Assembly (NCBI GenBank): GCA_002398515.1
Contig: DGZL01000129.1
Span: 10,976-20,945, forward strand
Reading direction: 5' to 3'
DNA: 9,970 nucleotides
From: Firmicutes bacterium UBA4981
GTDB taxonomy: Bacteria; Bacillota; SHA-98; UBA4971
Below the pieces are notes generated by a model. That model ran no database searches and was not told where the DNA came from. It saw only the letters and a program-made list of their open reading frames with translations. Below, piece after piece: positions 1 to 6,823 of the stretch. A program made the position numbers and the translations under genes. Positions within the stretch are counted from its first letter, which is position 1, and every line of letters starts with the position of its first letter.

Positions 1-384
1 CAGTCCCGCAAGCCATCCTGCAATTGTCGCAAAAGGCGTGGAGAGCAAGCAAGCCAACAGGAATCCCCGAACGCCTGTAATACCCCAGTAGGTCACGGCA
101 ATTACTGAAGCCTGTCCTGCCATTGCGCCGATTACTATACCGAAGTTCAGTCCCATTCCTGCAGTAACCGGAATCAAAAGTGATAACACCAGCAAAGAGT
201 TGCGGGCAAGTCTGGTTATTACCTCATTGAGGAGAAACGTAAAATTAAGCCCTGCAACCAGCGCCATCGTGATAGAGAGCGCAAGGAACAATATGGGCAC
301 ACCGTTAGTTGAGATTATGTGGCGTATGTCCAAGCTGACTTTTCGGCCGGATTCGACTGTTTTCGGCTCCGAACTCTGTGTCAT
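1..384 (-). CDS. ABC transporter permease, second subunit (3' part cut off by window edge)
   Basis: This is an inner-membrane channel subunit of the same importer as the three genes upstream. Only the first 128 residues are in the window. The ATG at 384-382 lies 3 nt after the stop of the preceding permease and is preceded by an AGGGGG ribosome binding site 10 nt away, inside the end of that gene. A polar N-terminus of about 25 residues (MTQSSEPKTVESGRK) is followed by hydrophobic segments starting near GVPILFLALSITMALVAG. The segment LLIPVTAGMGLNFGIVIGAMAG matches the GLNFG motif of the neighbouring permease and corresponds to the conserved early motif of the RbsC-type (BPD_transp_2) permease family. 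Two different permeases in one operon suggest a heterodimeric channel, as known for several nucleoside, autoinducer-2 and sugar importers of this class. The substrate is not evident. Confidence 0.85.
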   Translation of the reverse strand, partial: MTQSSEPKTVESGRKVSLDIRHIISTNGVPILFLALSITMALVAGLNFTFLLNEVITRLARNSLLVLSLLIPVTAGMGLNFGIVIGAMAGQASVIAVTYWGITGVRGFLLACLLSTPFATIAGWLAGL

Positions 385-387
385 TTG

Positions 388-1428
388 CTACTTACCCCCT
401 GTCGAACGTGTCAATGCGTAAAGGATCATGCCGTTGGAAATAATCAGCCTGGCTACCTCTGAAATGTCACCCTGGATCACTCTGCTTGTAACAGGTAGAG
501 CAGTGGTCAACAGGGTTTGGAACAGCACCGTGCCGATGATGACATTGAGTATAGTCGCTCGCTGCAAGCTGGCTCCGCCTATTAGGATCGCAGCTACCGC
601 AGGAAACGCCATCATCAGAGGCGCCATGTAAAGCTGAAGAAATCCATAACTTTGCGCATACACGATTATGCCTATAGCCGCCAGAACAGTCGACAGAACA
701 ACCCCTACCGCCTTCATTCTGCGTACTTCTATACCTGCAGATCTGGCAAACACGGGATTCGCTCCTGCAGCCAACATAGCTATGCCTAGCTTGGTCCTGT
801 AGAACAAGTAGATAAGTAGGCAGAATAACAAGAAGAAGCCTAGGAGTCCTGCCGATATCTTGACCCCGAACAATCGGAATACCGCGAAGTTATTGAGAAC
901 CTTGCCAAAATGGTTCCCCAAGGTCAATGTAAATCTTAGCCCCTTCCCTCCGATTGCCCATATGAGTTCCGGGTTCTTAAACGGCGCCATCAGCCAGAAG
1001 ACGCACATAACTGCTACGGTGGAGAATCCTACATAAGTTCCCACCATCATCTCTTGCCCCTTCACGCTTTCCAAGAGCAATGCGTAAAGGTATCCTACGA
1101 CTACTGCTATGGGAACAGCAAATGCAATAGCAGCAAATAGACCGGAGAAGCCTGTCAGACCCCTCTCCATACTAATGAGAGCACCTACAAGACCGCTGAG
1201 CACTCCCAGCGGTAGGCCGAAATTAAGGCCTACTCCGCAACTTATCGTCGGAACCATTGCCAGGACAATTATGCCGTTCATCCCGACTCTGACAAGAGAG
1301 TCTGTAATGAGTTGAGGCACAGACATATCAGTAAGGTATGCTATGATGAATATAATTACAAGGAACCCGGCGATCATCAGCCGTGGAACTCCTATATGTT
1401 CAACAGTTTGCCTAAGTCTATGCGCCAT
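388..1428 (-). CDS. ABC transporter permease, RbsC/BPD_transp_2 type
   Basis: A 346-residue integral membrane protein with roughly eight to ten hydrophobic segments, the usual size for ribose/nucleoside-class permeases. After a short basic N-terminus (MAHRLRQTVEH) comes the first membrane helix (LMIAGFLVIIFIIAYLTD). The family motif appears as SCGVGLNFGLPLGVLSGLVG, where many sugar permeases have a GGIDLSVG-like stretch. The segment LGIAMLAAGANPVFARSAGI is the typical cytoplasmic loop (family pattern G-x-N-x-x-A-A-x-x-x-G-I) that contacts the ATPase. The C-terminal ILIGGASLQRATILNVIIGT matches the conserved GG-x-SL glycine motif. The start is supported by GGAGG 10 nt upstream, which lies within the last codons of the ATPase gene, and the ATPase stop is only 2 nt before the ATG, so translation is probably coupled. 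It should pair with the second permease downstream. Confidence 0.92.
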   Translation of the reverse strand: MAHRLRQTVEHIGVPRLMIAGFLVIIFIIAYLTDMSVPQLITDSLVRVGMNGIIVLAMVPTISCGVGLNFGLPLGVLSGLVGALISMERGLTGFSGLFAAIAFAVPIAVVVGYLYALLLESVKGQEMMVGTYVGFSTVAVMCVFWLMAPFKNPELIWAIGGKGLRFTLTLGNHFGKVLNNFAVFRLFGVKISAGLLGFFLLFCLLIYLFYRTKLGIAMLAAGANPVFARSAGIEVRRMKAVGVVLSTVLAAIGIIVYAQSYGFLQLYMAPLMMAFPAVAAILIGGASLQRATILNVIIGTVLFQTLLTTALPVTSRVIQGDISEVARLIISNGMILYALTRSTGGK

Positions 1429-1430
1429 GT

Positions 1431-3041
1431 CTAGATCGCCTCCTTCCTGACTCTGCCTGCCATCATCAATCCGAACTCGGCGTCAGAGGCATCAGGCGGC
1501 AAGATCCCGGCGAGTCTGCCACGGTACACAATAGCGACTCTGTCGCATATCTTTCGCAGCTCCCCGAGCTCACTGGAAGTCATGATTATGGTCACATTAT
1601 GCTCTCTATTAAGGCGGACCAGAAGATCCAGGACAAGCCTCTTGGCGCCGACGTCAATACCTCGCGTCGGCTCAGAAACAAAAAGAATCTCAGGCTCAAG
1701 CGCAAGTGCCTTAGCCACACATACCTTTTGCTGATTGCCTCCGGAAAGGCTCCGCACAGGTTGATTCGGGCCCAGACATCTTATGTCCAGTTTACGTATC
1801 ATCGCCTCGGCGTAAGCTCTAAGCTCTCCTCGGTTCTCTAACCTCAGCGCAGGCAAGAAATGGGGCCAAGGCCGAAGGAACTTGTGTTGGGCCTGCATAG
1901 CAGTGACCCCGATGTTTCGATCAATAGGCTCATTAAGCAGCAGGCCGACGCCGCGTCTGTCTTCAGAGACAAATGCAAGCCCCTTCAATAGAACCTGCTC
2001 AGGCGAATTAAGGGGGATATTGTCCCCGTTCTTGCTGACATGACCTGAAGCAGAATAGAGGCCCGTTATCCCGTTGGCGATACCCAGTTTTCCATGGCCG
2101 GCCAATCCCCCGATACCGAGGATCTCGCCACGTCGCACGGACAAGGACAGTCCGCGAACCATCTCGCCGGGCATATCCACTAGCAGGTCGTTAATGGTGA
2201 GCGCTATGTCCTTGTCACTGGGATCCGTGTCACGCGGAGGGAGCTCCACCTTTTCTACCTTTCTTCCCACCATCAACTCAGCGATTCGCTCAACGACTGC
2301 TTCATCCCGATTTAGCATTGCTACAGTCTCACCGTCGCGAAGGACTGTAATTCTGTCCGCTACATCCATGACTTCATCCAAGCGGTGTGTGATGAATAAA
2401 ATGGCAATTCCGTCTGCAGCAAGCCTACGCAGCGAGCCTAAGAGGCGGTCAGCCTCGGTCTCAGTTAGGACAGCTGTAGGTTCATCAAAGACCAGGATTT
2501 TGACTTCCTTCTTGTCAACCTCTCTGGCAATCTCGATGAACTGCATATATCCCACAGGAAGGCCGGCTACCGGCAGCCATTCATCAATAGACAGGTCAAG
2601 ACGGTCCAAAGCGGTCCTGGCATCCTTACGCATAGCGGGAACATCAAGATAGTCTAAGAATTCAGACTTGAGTAGTCTGCTCAGCGCGTTCTTGCGCGTT
2701 GTTTCACGGTTCAGTTTGATGTTTTCTGTAATAGTAAATCCCGGCAACAACATAAATTCCTGGTGAACCATACCGATTCCCGCTTGCATGGCTGCAGCAG
2801 GAGACAGAAGCTCCACCTTTTTTCCGTCAATGAGTATTTCCCCGGAAAAGCCGCCTGTACTATGAATTACAGGCATGCCGAAAAGGATATTCATGAGAGT
2901 TGACTTACCTGCCCCATTCTCACCGACAAGAGCGTGAATTTCACCGGGGCAAAGGTCGATAGAGACATCATTTAGGACGGTATTGCCAAAGTACTGTTTT
3001 GTAATACCCTTCATTTCCAGGACTCGTCGTGCTCGTTCCAT
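1431..3041 (-). CDS. ABC transporter ATP-binding protein, RbsA-like double ATPase with one degenerate site
   Basis: A 536-residue cytoplasmic ATPase with two fused nucleotide-binding domains, slightly longer than typical RbsA (about 500). Domain 1 has an intact Walker A (GENGAGKST, residues 40-48), Q-loop Q94, Walker B (ILVFDE, 182-187) and H-loop H219, but its signature is LPVGYMQ (161-167) rather than LSGGQ. Domain 2 has an altered Walker A (GLAGHGKL, 312-319, Leu replacing Ser/Thr) and Walker B with Ser456 in place of Asp (FVSEPT), yet a good signature LSGGNQQ (432-438). In the head-to-tail sandwich this gives one consensus ATP site (Walker A/B of domain 1 with signature of domain 2) and one degenerate site. 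SEDRRGVGL (359-367) is a family marker of RbsA-type proteins. The ATG at 3041 follows GAAGGGA about 11 nt upstream; a later Met at residue 10 is possible but less well placed. The gene is separated from the binding-protein gene by 165 bp holding a hairpin. Confidence 0.92.
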   Translation of the reverse strand: MERARRVLEMKGITKQYFGNTVLNDVSIDLCPGEIHALVGENGAGKSTLMNILFGMPVIHSTGGFSGEILIDGKKVELLSPAAAMQAGIGMVHQEFMLLPGFTITENIKLNRETTRKNALSRLLKSEFLDYLDVPAMRKDARTALDRLDLSIDEWLPVAGLPVGYMQFIEIAREVDKKEVKILVFDEPTAVLTETEADRLLGSLRRLAADGIAILFITHRLDEVMDVADRITVLRDGETVAMLNRDEAVVERIAELMVGRKVEKVELPPRDTDPSDKDIALTINDLLVDMPGEMVRGLSLSVRRGEILGIGGLAGHGKLGIANGITGLYSASGHVSKNGDNIPLNSPEQVLLKGLAFVSEDRRGVGLLLNEPIDRNIGVTAMQAQHKFLRPWPHFLPALRLENRGELRAYAEAMIRKLDIRCLGPNQPVRSLSGGNQQKVCVAKALALEPEILFVSEPTRGIDVGAKRLVLDLLVRLNREHNVTIIMTSSELGELRKICDRVAIVYRGRLAGILPPDASDAEFGLMMAGRVRKEAI

Positions 3042-3144
3042 GTTCTTGTTCTTCCCTTCTCACAGTACAAGATCAACTAAGACAACTGAAGGCGAATTCT
3101 AACTTGATTCAGATGTCCGCCATTCCGGCCACTTAAAGGTGAAA

Positions 3145-3173
3145 GGGCGCCGGGTGTGGATTACCCGGCACCC
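3145..3173 (-). promoter_or_regulatory. Intercistronic hairpin between binding-protein and ATPase genes
   Basis: Read on the minus strand, GGGTGCCGGGT (3173-3163), a 7-nt loop and ACCCGGCGCCC (3155-3145) form an 11-bp stem with a single G-U wobble. On the plus strand the same position would be a C-A mismatch, so the structure suits the minus-strand transcript. It is followed by TTTCACCTTT, a weak T tract. It lies 34 nt after the binding-protein stop. A partial terminator or 3'-end-stabilising hairpin here would give more binding protein than membrane and ATPase subunits, as known for other binding-protein-dependent importers. That role is inferred. Confidence 0.7.
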
Positions 3174-3206
3174 ATGCACCTCACTTTATGAATTGCTTCT
3201 TGTCAA

Positions 3207-4325
3207 TTAGAATTCGTCTTTCCCAAACACAACGGAACCACTGGTTATGAGATAGAAGTTCCCCTTCTCCTTATCGAGCTTGTTGATACCCATGGGGACG
3301 CCGGCCGCAGCTTCCAATCTGGCATTAACAGCGTCCATATCGCCAAGTTCCATCTTGCCTTCAACTGTGTCACGGGCTATCTCTACGCAAGCCTCAACAA
3401 GTAGGTAGTTGGTGGGAACCGGCCATGTGGCAAACCGTCCTGCGCCACCCTTTGAAACAATAGCCTGATTGATAGCCTTTAGGATTCCAGGGATGTTGCC
3501 CTTCAACTCGTCAGTGATCTCAAGGCCCAGGGCTGCCGGGTAACCGTGAGTCGGGCTCGGGCAGCACTGTTCAGGGAAGATTGCGCCTGTGTTCAGCGCT
3601 GAAATAATAAGGGGCTCCTGCATGCCGCAGTTGGTGCTAAACAAAGCGATATCCTTCCCGTACTTATCAACCTGTCTCGGAACATCTTCAAGGATGAACT
3701 GCTGAGCGCCGGGTATGCCGGACTCTCCCATTGGGTCAGGAGCAGTCACAAAAACAAACTCTAACCCGATTTTTTCGCATTGAGCCTTCATGATGTCGCG
3801 ACGCTTCGCCAAAAGATCCATAGACATATGTCTTGGGAAGGAGTAGTGGAGGAAGTACTTGGCTCCGAGCTCTTTTGCAAGGTTGACAATTGTCACTCCT
3901 CGAGCTTCCTGGTCTGTTTCAAATGCAAGGTCGGCAGTAGCGTTGACTATCGGAGGATCCTCATGAGGGACACCCAGTAGGAAAATAATATCCGGACGCA
4001 AATCCCGTACTTGCCTGATAGCTGCAACTGTGCCAGGAACTGCCTGGTTAACTACAATAGCTTTGACATCCTTATCTGCAGCAAGGCCTGTAATCTGGGC
4101 TATGGTGGTCTCCTGTTCCTGCATGAAGTTGTCAGGATAGGTGACGTGCTTTATCATATCACCATATTTAGCCTTCATCTTCTCTGCAGCTCGATACTCA
4201 TCCTCACCTTGGGAGACTGTTCCAGTCACAAGCCCAATCTTGTACGCAGGGGCTGCGGTCCCCGCAACACCTATCGCGCTAATTAGAAACGTCAAAACCA
4301 ATAAGCAAATTACAAACTTCTTCAT
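3207..4325 (-). CDS. DUF3798-type periplasmic/extracellular binding protein
   Basis: A 372-residue exported protein I recognise as the DUF3798 family, whose ligand is not established to my knowledge. Residues 1 to about 27 are a classic signal peptide (MKKFVICLLVLTFLISA) with an A-P-A site before Y28. There is no lipobox cysteine at the cleavage region, so it appears to be released rather than lipid-anchored. The mature protein begins YKIGLVTGTVSQGEDEY, a beta-strand start like type I periplasmic binding folds. Family-like blocks are YPDNFMQEQETT, GVPHEDPP, HYSFPRHM, FILEDVPRQVDKYGKD, FSTNCGMQEP and FPEQCCPSPTHGYPAALG. Being first gene of an operon with an RbsA-like ATPase and two RbsC-like permeases, it should be the ligand-capturing subunit. 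GAAGGAG lies about 10 nt before the ATG. The substrate is unknown; the nearby histidine genes make an amino-acid-derived ligand worth testing, but a riboflavin unit intervenes. Confidence 0.86.
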   Translation of the reverse strand: MKKFVICLLVLTFLISAIGVAGTAAPAYKIGLVTGTVSQGEDEYRAAEKMKAKYGDMIKHVTYPDNFMQEQETTIAQITGLAADKDVKAIVVNQAVPGTVAAIRQVRDLRPDIIFLLGVPHEDPPIVNATADLAFETDQEARGVTIVNLAKELGAKYFLHYSFPRHMSMDLLAKRRDIMKAQCEKIGLEFVFVTAPDPMGESGIPGAQQFILEDVPRQVDKYGKDIALFSTNCGMQEPLIISALNTGAIFPEQCCPSPTHGYPAALGLEITDELKGNIPGILKAINQAIVSKGGAGRFATWPVPTNYLLVEACVEIARDTVEGKMELGDMDAVNARLEAAAGVPMGINKLDKEKGNFYLITSGSVVFGKDEF

Positions 4326-4358
4326 TGTATCTACTCTCCTTCTTAGTCTACTTAATGA

Positions 4359-4364
4359 ATTATA
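4359..4364 (-). promoter_or_regulatory. Possible -10 box of the ABC operon
   Basis: A perfect TATAAT on the minus strand, 34 nt before the binding-protein ATG, would start transcription near 4352 and leave a short leader carrying the ribosome binding site. No good -35 lies at 16-18 nt; TTGAGC is present but 23 nt upstream. The promoter may depend on an activator or may not be real. Confidence 0.35.
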
Positions 4365-4637
4365 GTTTTTTGGAAACCCTTCACTCTGCTCAATTGTGGT
4401 ATGGCATTATCACCCCCAAAGCGTGTTTTTTAGTCTCACAGAGTAAATCTACTCCTCCTATAGACCGTTAGGCATCGTTAAATATTCGACACCGCTCATT
4501 AATAGTCCTGCCACACAGTAGCGGATATTTATGGAACCCGGAGAGTTCCTGAGTCTTCTCTTCGAAAGCTAGGCATCCCTGTAGTCAAACGTCCGCCGGA
4601 CACGCATTCGGCGCCCTAATCATTATCTAAGCTTATC
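4365..4637. other. Intergenic region upstream of the ABC operon, no gene seen
   Basis: No convincing ORF lies here. Small symmetric elements include GAGTA-AATC-TACTC (4441-4454) and the near-palindrome GTCCGCCGGAC (4591-4601). A strong AGGAGG on the minus strand (within 4451-4464) is not followed by a usable reading frame; the nearest GTG opens only nine codons. I see no strong intrinsic terminator for the upstream ribU-like gene, so read-through into the ABC operon is possible. No known riboswitch class was recognised. Confidence 0.5.
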
Positions 4638-4713
4638 ATAGCGCTGCGTGTTGCCCCTAGCACTGCGTAGACATTACCCTAGCGCTGCGTGTGCGTTGCT
4701 TAGCGTTGCCTAG
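4638..4713 (-). repeat. Degenerate ~21-bp tandem repeats just after the ribU-like stop codon
   Basis: On the minus strand the segment is built of units ending CTAG, CTAA or CTAT at 4710, 4700, 4679, 4657 and 4638. Full units are therefore 21, 22 and 19 bp, after a partial one of 10 bp. The shared core is ACGCAGCGCTAG (with one ACGCAGTGCTAG). The array begins 8 nt after the TGA at 4724-4722. The middle unit begins GGTAATG and ends GCTAG, recalling the 22-bp units (GTAAT...CTAG) of the array at 6824-6981. Confidence 0.65.
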
Positions 4714-4721
4714 GCAGCTTA

Positions 4722-5312
4722 TCAATATTGAGTAGAAGTTTCTTGTGCCTTCCTAGTAATCTTATCGTCTTCGCTTTCTGCCACTAAACCCTTGAGTAAC
4801 CAGGATACGCGCTTATACACAAGAAACGTAATAACGGAACTCAGTCCGGCTTTGACACCGTTGAAGGCAAAAAGTATAGGGAGCATGCCTGCTACTTGGT
4901 CTCTGGAGAAACCGTATATTATAGGAACGATTGCCAGATTCACAAGAGGCATTGCCAAAGTCTGCGCGATAGAGCCTAACATAAGACCTGCTATAGCGCC
5001 GCCAAGCGTATGGTAGCGTCTGTACACAAAGCTTGCAGCCAGCACCAAGCTGCCTGTACTGAGGAAATGCATTAAGGCTCCGACTGCCCCGTCAAGGCCT
5101 GTGATGGCAGCCATCAAGACGGCCATAATGAAAGTCACCAGCAACCCTGCGCCAGGCCCAAAAGCGAATCCTGCAATTAATACAGGCACGTCAGCTGTCT
5201 CAAATCGAAGATGTGGAGCTGACGGGAATATGGGCCAATTAGCGAGGGATAGAAGAACTGCTACAGATGCAAGCACACCTAGCATGACAATCTTTCTGGT
5301 CTTTTGAGTCAT
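4722..5312 (-). CDS. ribU: ECF transporter S component, RibU-like (riboflavin uptake)
   Basis: A 196-residue, very hydrophobic protein with about six membrane segments, the size of vitamin-binding S components. The stretch ADVPVLIAGFAFGPGAG matches the RibU-type motif (D-x-P-x-L-I-x-G-F-x-x-G-P-x-x-G), and GALMHFLSTGS is a second typical loop. S components bind the vitamin and work with a shared energising module (EcfA, EcfA', EcfT) that is not in this window. The FMN riboswitch in its leader strongly supports riboflavin as ligand. The start is uncertain: the ATG at 5312 lies 12 nt after GGAGG, while the codon just before it, TTG at 5315, has 9-nt spacing; the proteins differ by one residue. 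The C-terminal tail is charged and cytoplasmic (SEDDKITRKAQE). It has its own promoter and lies between the histidine genes and the ABC operon. Confidence 0.87.
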   Translation of the reverse strand: MTQKTRKIVMLGVLASVAVLLSLANWPIFPSAPHLRFETADVPVLIAGFAFGPGAGLLVTFIMAVLMAAITGLDGAVGALMHFLSTGSLVLAASFVYRRYHTLGGAIAGLMLGSIAQTLAMPLVNLAIVPIIYGFSRDQVAGMLPILFAFNGVKAGLSSVITFLVYKRVSWLLKGLVAESEDDKITRKAQETSTQY

Positions 5313-5411
5313 CAATCAAGGCAACCTCCTTTATAGCCTTTGTCGCCCAGGATCCAGAGAATCCGGTGTTTTGCCGTAGGCGGCATGTGGCGCCGAGGGA
5401 ACATGCTACCT

Positions 5412-5451
5412 AAGAAAAATGGAAGAACCCTGGGCAATAGACCTCAGGGCT
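5412..5451 (-). terminator. Intrinsic terminator in the FMN riboswitch expression platform
   Basis: On the minus strand AGCCCTG, a bulged A and GG pair across the loop TCTATTG with CCCAGGGTT, giving a nine-pair stem (5451-5426) that includes one G-U pair. It is followed by TCTTCCATTTTTCTT. It lies about 50 nt after the aptamer and 100 nt before the ribU-like start, the expected place for FMN-dependent premature termination. The antiterminator pairing was not resolved by eye. Confidence 0.75.
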
Positions 5452-5500
5452 GCAATTTCTAAGAGTTTCAAGCCACGACAAGCATCTTGCGTCAGCTTGC

Positions 5501-5641
5501 GACCTTCTCCCATCCGGACTTTACCGTCGGTGCCGGTTTTGCGCCGGCTCAACCGCATTTGCGGCTCGTGGACTTGCCTTTCGGCATTACCACCGGTCGG
5601 GAATTGGCTAGGAGCTCTAGCCTCACCCTGCCCCGAAGATC
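5501..5641 (-). promoter_or_regulatory. FMN riboswitch (RFN element)
   Basis: Read on the minus strand this is a near-consensus RFN aptamer. P1 pairs GATCTTC (5641-5635) with GAAGGTC (5507-5501). The 5' conserved block CGGGGCAGGGTGA is followed by a long variable helix (GGCTAG...CTAGCC), then TTCCCGACCGGTGGTAATGC and CCACGAGCC. Another helix, GCCGG...CCGGC, precedes the 3' block CCGACGGTAAAGTCCGGATG. FMN binding normally lowers expression of riboflavin synthesis or uptake genes, and here the controlled gene is the RibU-like transporter. The downstream terminator at 5451-5412 indicates control at transcription. This is the most secure RNA call in the window. Confidence 0.96.
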
Positions 5642-5660
5642 TACTATTGGCTATTTCTTT

Positions 5661-5689
5661 TGTATAAATACTACACTATTCTTCAGCAA
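5661..5689 (-). promoter_or_regulatory. Likely promoter of the riboswitch-ribU unit
   Basis: On the minus strand TTGCTG (5689-5684), a 17-bp spacer and TATACA (5666-5661) are positioned to start transcription near 5654, about a dozen nt before the first aptamer base pair. Each hexamer is imperfect (3 of 6 and 4 of 6 consensus bases). An alternative pair, TTGCGC and TAGTAT, overlaps it. The placement is the main support. Confidence 0.45.
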
Positions 5690-5740
5690 AGCGCAAGATC
5701 TCAGTCGCGGGCTTAGTTAATCGGCAAAGTCAACGCCAAG

Positions 5741-6706
5741 TCAATGGATGAAGACTGTATCAATGAAAACAGTGCCTTCTGCTACCAGTCTCACCTCTCC
5801 GCTGACTGTGGCATAAGGAATCGACGGATCCCGCTGAACATTAGGCGGCCTGACACTGACGGACAGAGTGCCGCCGGACTGTCTAAAGTCGTAAGAACCT
5901 GGTTCTCCCAGGGCCGTCGCATAGGCTAATGCTGCAGAGGCACAACCTGAAGCGCAACTTGACTCCCAGACAAACGTATCAGTGGCTGCAACATACACCA
6001 AAGGTACTATCTCATCAAATCCGTGACGGAAGATCAAGCCTATACATGCCTCATCCTCCAGGCCCAAGGCATCTCCCAGCTCCAAAAGAACACTCTCTTC
6101 CTTACGATAGTCCCTTGCATCGACAACTATGTGTGTGATTCCCTCCAATCGGACCAGTGCCACAACCGTCGGCCGGATCCTCAGCGAAACCTCTCCCAGC
6201 CATGACTCGAGCACATCTTTAGGACTGAGACACGGTAGGACGCGAATGTTCCTGTCAAGCCCGGTTGCAGTCCATGAGAGAGCCTCCACGAAATAAAACT
6301 TGACCTCAGGCACCCCGGGAAACGCGCATGATGCCCGATGCGGCAGCTCCTCTCTGTCCAGTTCGGCCTCGACAAGGACAGGCTCATCCAGACCTTGTAC
6401 TTGGATAAGTCCTTGTAGTAGGTTGCTATTATCTTTCATGACTCTCATTGCCGGATGCCTTATTGACGCTAGATAGGCTCCAAGGGATCTAGCTGCGTTA
6501 CCGCAGAACTCACCGCCCATCATTCGCATGGAAGCCGCAACCGGCCCTCCTGTCATGAGCGTAACAAAGCCCACCTGCTCTCCGCCGAGGACAGCAGGAT
6601 GCATCAGATCCGCTGCCACCTTTGCATGGATAGATTCATGGACCGGATCCAGAACAAGTATCGTGGTATTACCCGCCGGGTTGAGTTTTGCGAACCTTAG
6701 CCTCAT
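5741..6706 (-). CDS. Cofactor-independent amino acid racemase/epimerase, DapF superfamily (possible histidine racemase)
   Basis: A 321-residue protein of the diaminopimelate epimerase fold, in which two cysteines remove and return the alpha-proton without PLP. The N-terminus MRLRFAKLNPAGNTTILVLD matches the DapF start (K-x-x-x-x-GN). The first catalytic block is GGEFCGNAAR with C68; the second is WESSCASGCASAA with C251, C255 being a less likely alternative. The end YATVSGEVRLVAEGTV is the usual last strand. It is longer than DapF or CntK (about 275). I chose the ATG at 6706, preceded by GGGAGG with 9-nt spacing, over a GTG at 6778 whose 24 extra residues lack family similarity. Its neighbour is histidine ammonia-lyase, not lysine genes, so histidine racemisation is plausible (CntK of staphylopine synthesis is a DapF-like precedent). 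DapF itself, or another amino acid substrate, remains possible. Confidence 0.78.
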   Translation of the reverse strand: MRLRFAKLNPAGNTTILVLDPVHESIHAKVAADLMHPAVLGGEQVGFVTLMTGGPVAASMRMMGGEFCGNAARSLGAYLASIRHPAMRVMKDNSNLLQGLIQVQGLDEPVLVEAELDREELPHRASCAFPGVPEVKFYFVEALSWTATGLDRNIRVLPCLSPKDVLESWLGEVSLRIRPTVVALVRLEGITHIVVDARDYRKEESVLLELGDALGLEDEACIGLIFRHGFDEIVPLVYVAATDTFVWESSCASGCASAALAYATALGEPGSYDFRQSGGTLSVSVRPPNVQRDPSIPYATVSGEVRLVAEGTVFIDTVFIH

Positions 6707-6823
6707 CCTAACCACCCTCCCACTCGCCTGGCGCTTGTAATAGGTAGCTTCATACACACGATATATGATAGGAATCACGTAAAGCCCTTATCATACCTGA
6801 GGCATTTGGGGCAACCTGTGATT

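Noticed and set aside
2074..2652. 192-codon open frame on the plus strand
   Set aside because: It lies wholly antisense to the ABC ATPase, is Ser/Arg-rich and low in complexity, and has no recognisable domain; the minus-strand frame is clearly the gene.
4591..4601. GTCCGCCGGAC near-palindrome as an operator
   Set aside because: It is short, isolated and far from any promoter I can support, so chance is sufficient explanation.
5419..5720. Overlapping short plus-strand open frames of 77-82 codons
   Set aside because: They run antisense across the FMN riboswitch, its terminator and promoter, whose RNA consensus explains the sequence.
5741..6706. Annotation as dapF for lysine/peptidoglycan synthesis
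   Set aside because: The fold fits, but the protein is about 45 residues longer, its second cysteine motif (ESSCASG) departs from the DapF GAGET-x-ACG pattern, and no lysine genes are adjacent. Not strictly excluded.
6707..6778. Longer racemase start at GTG 6778
   Set aside because: The extra 24 residues have no family counterpart and a weak ribosome binding site, whereas ATG 6706 follows a strong GGGAGG.
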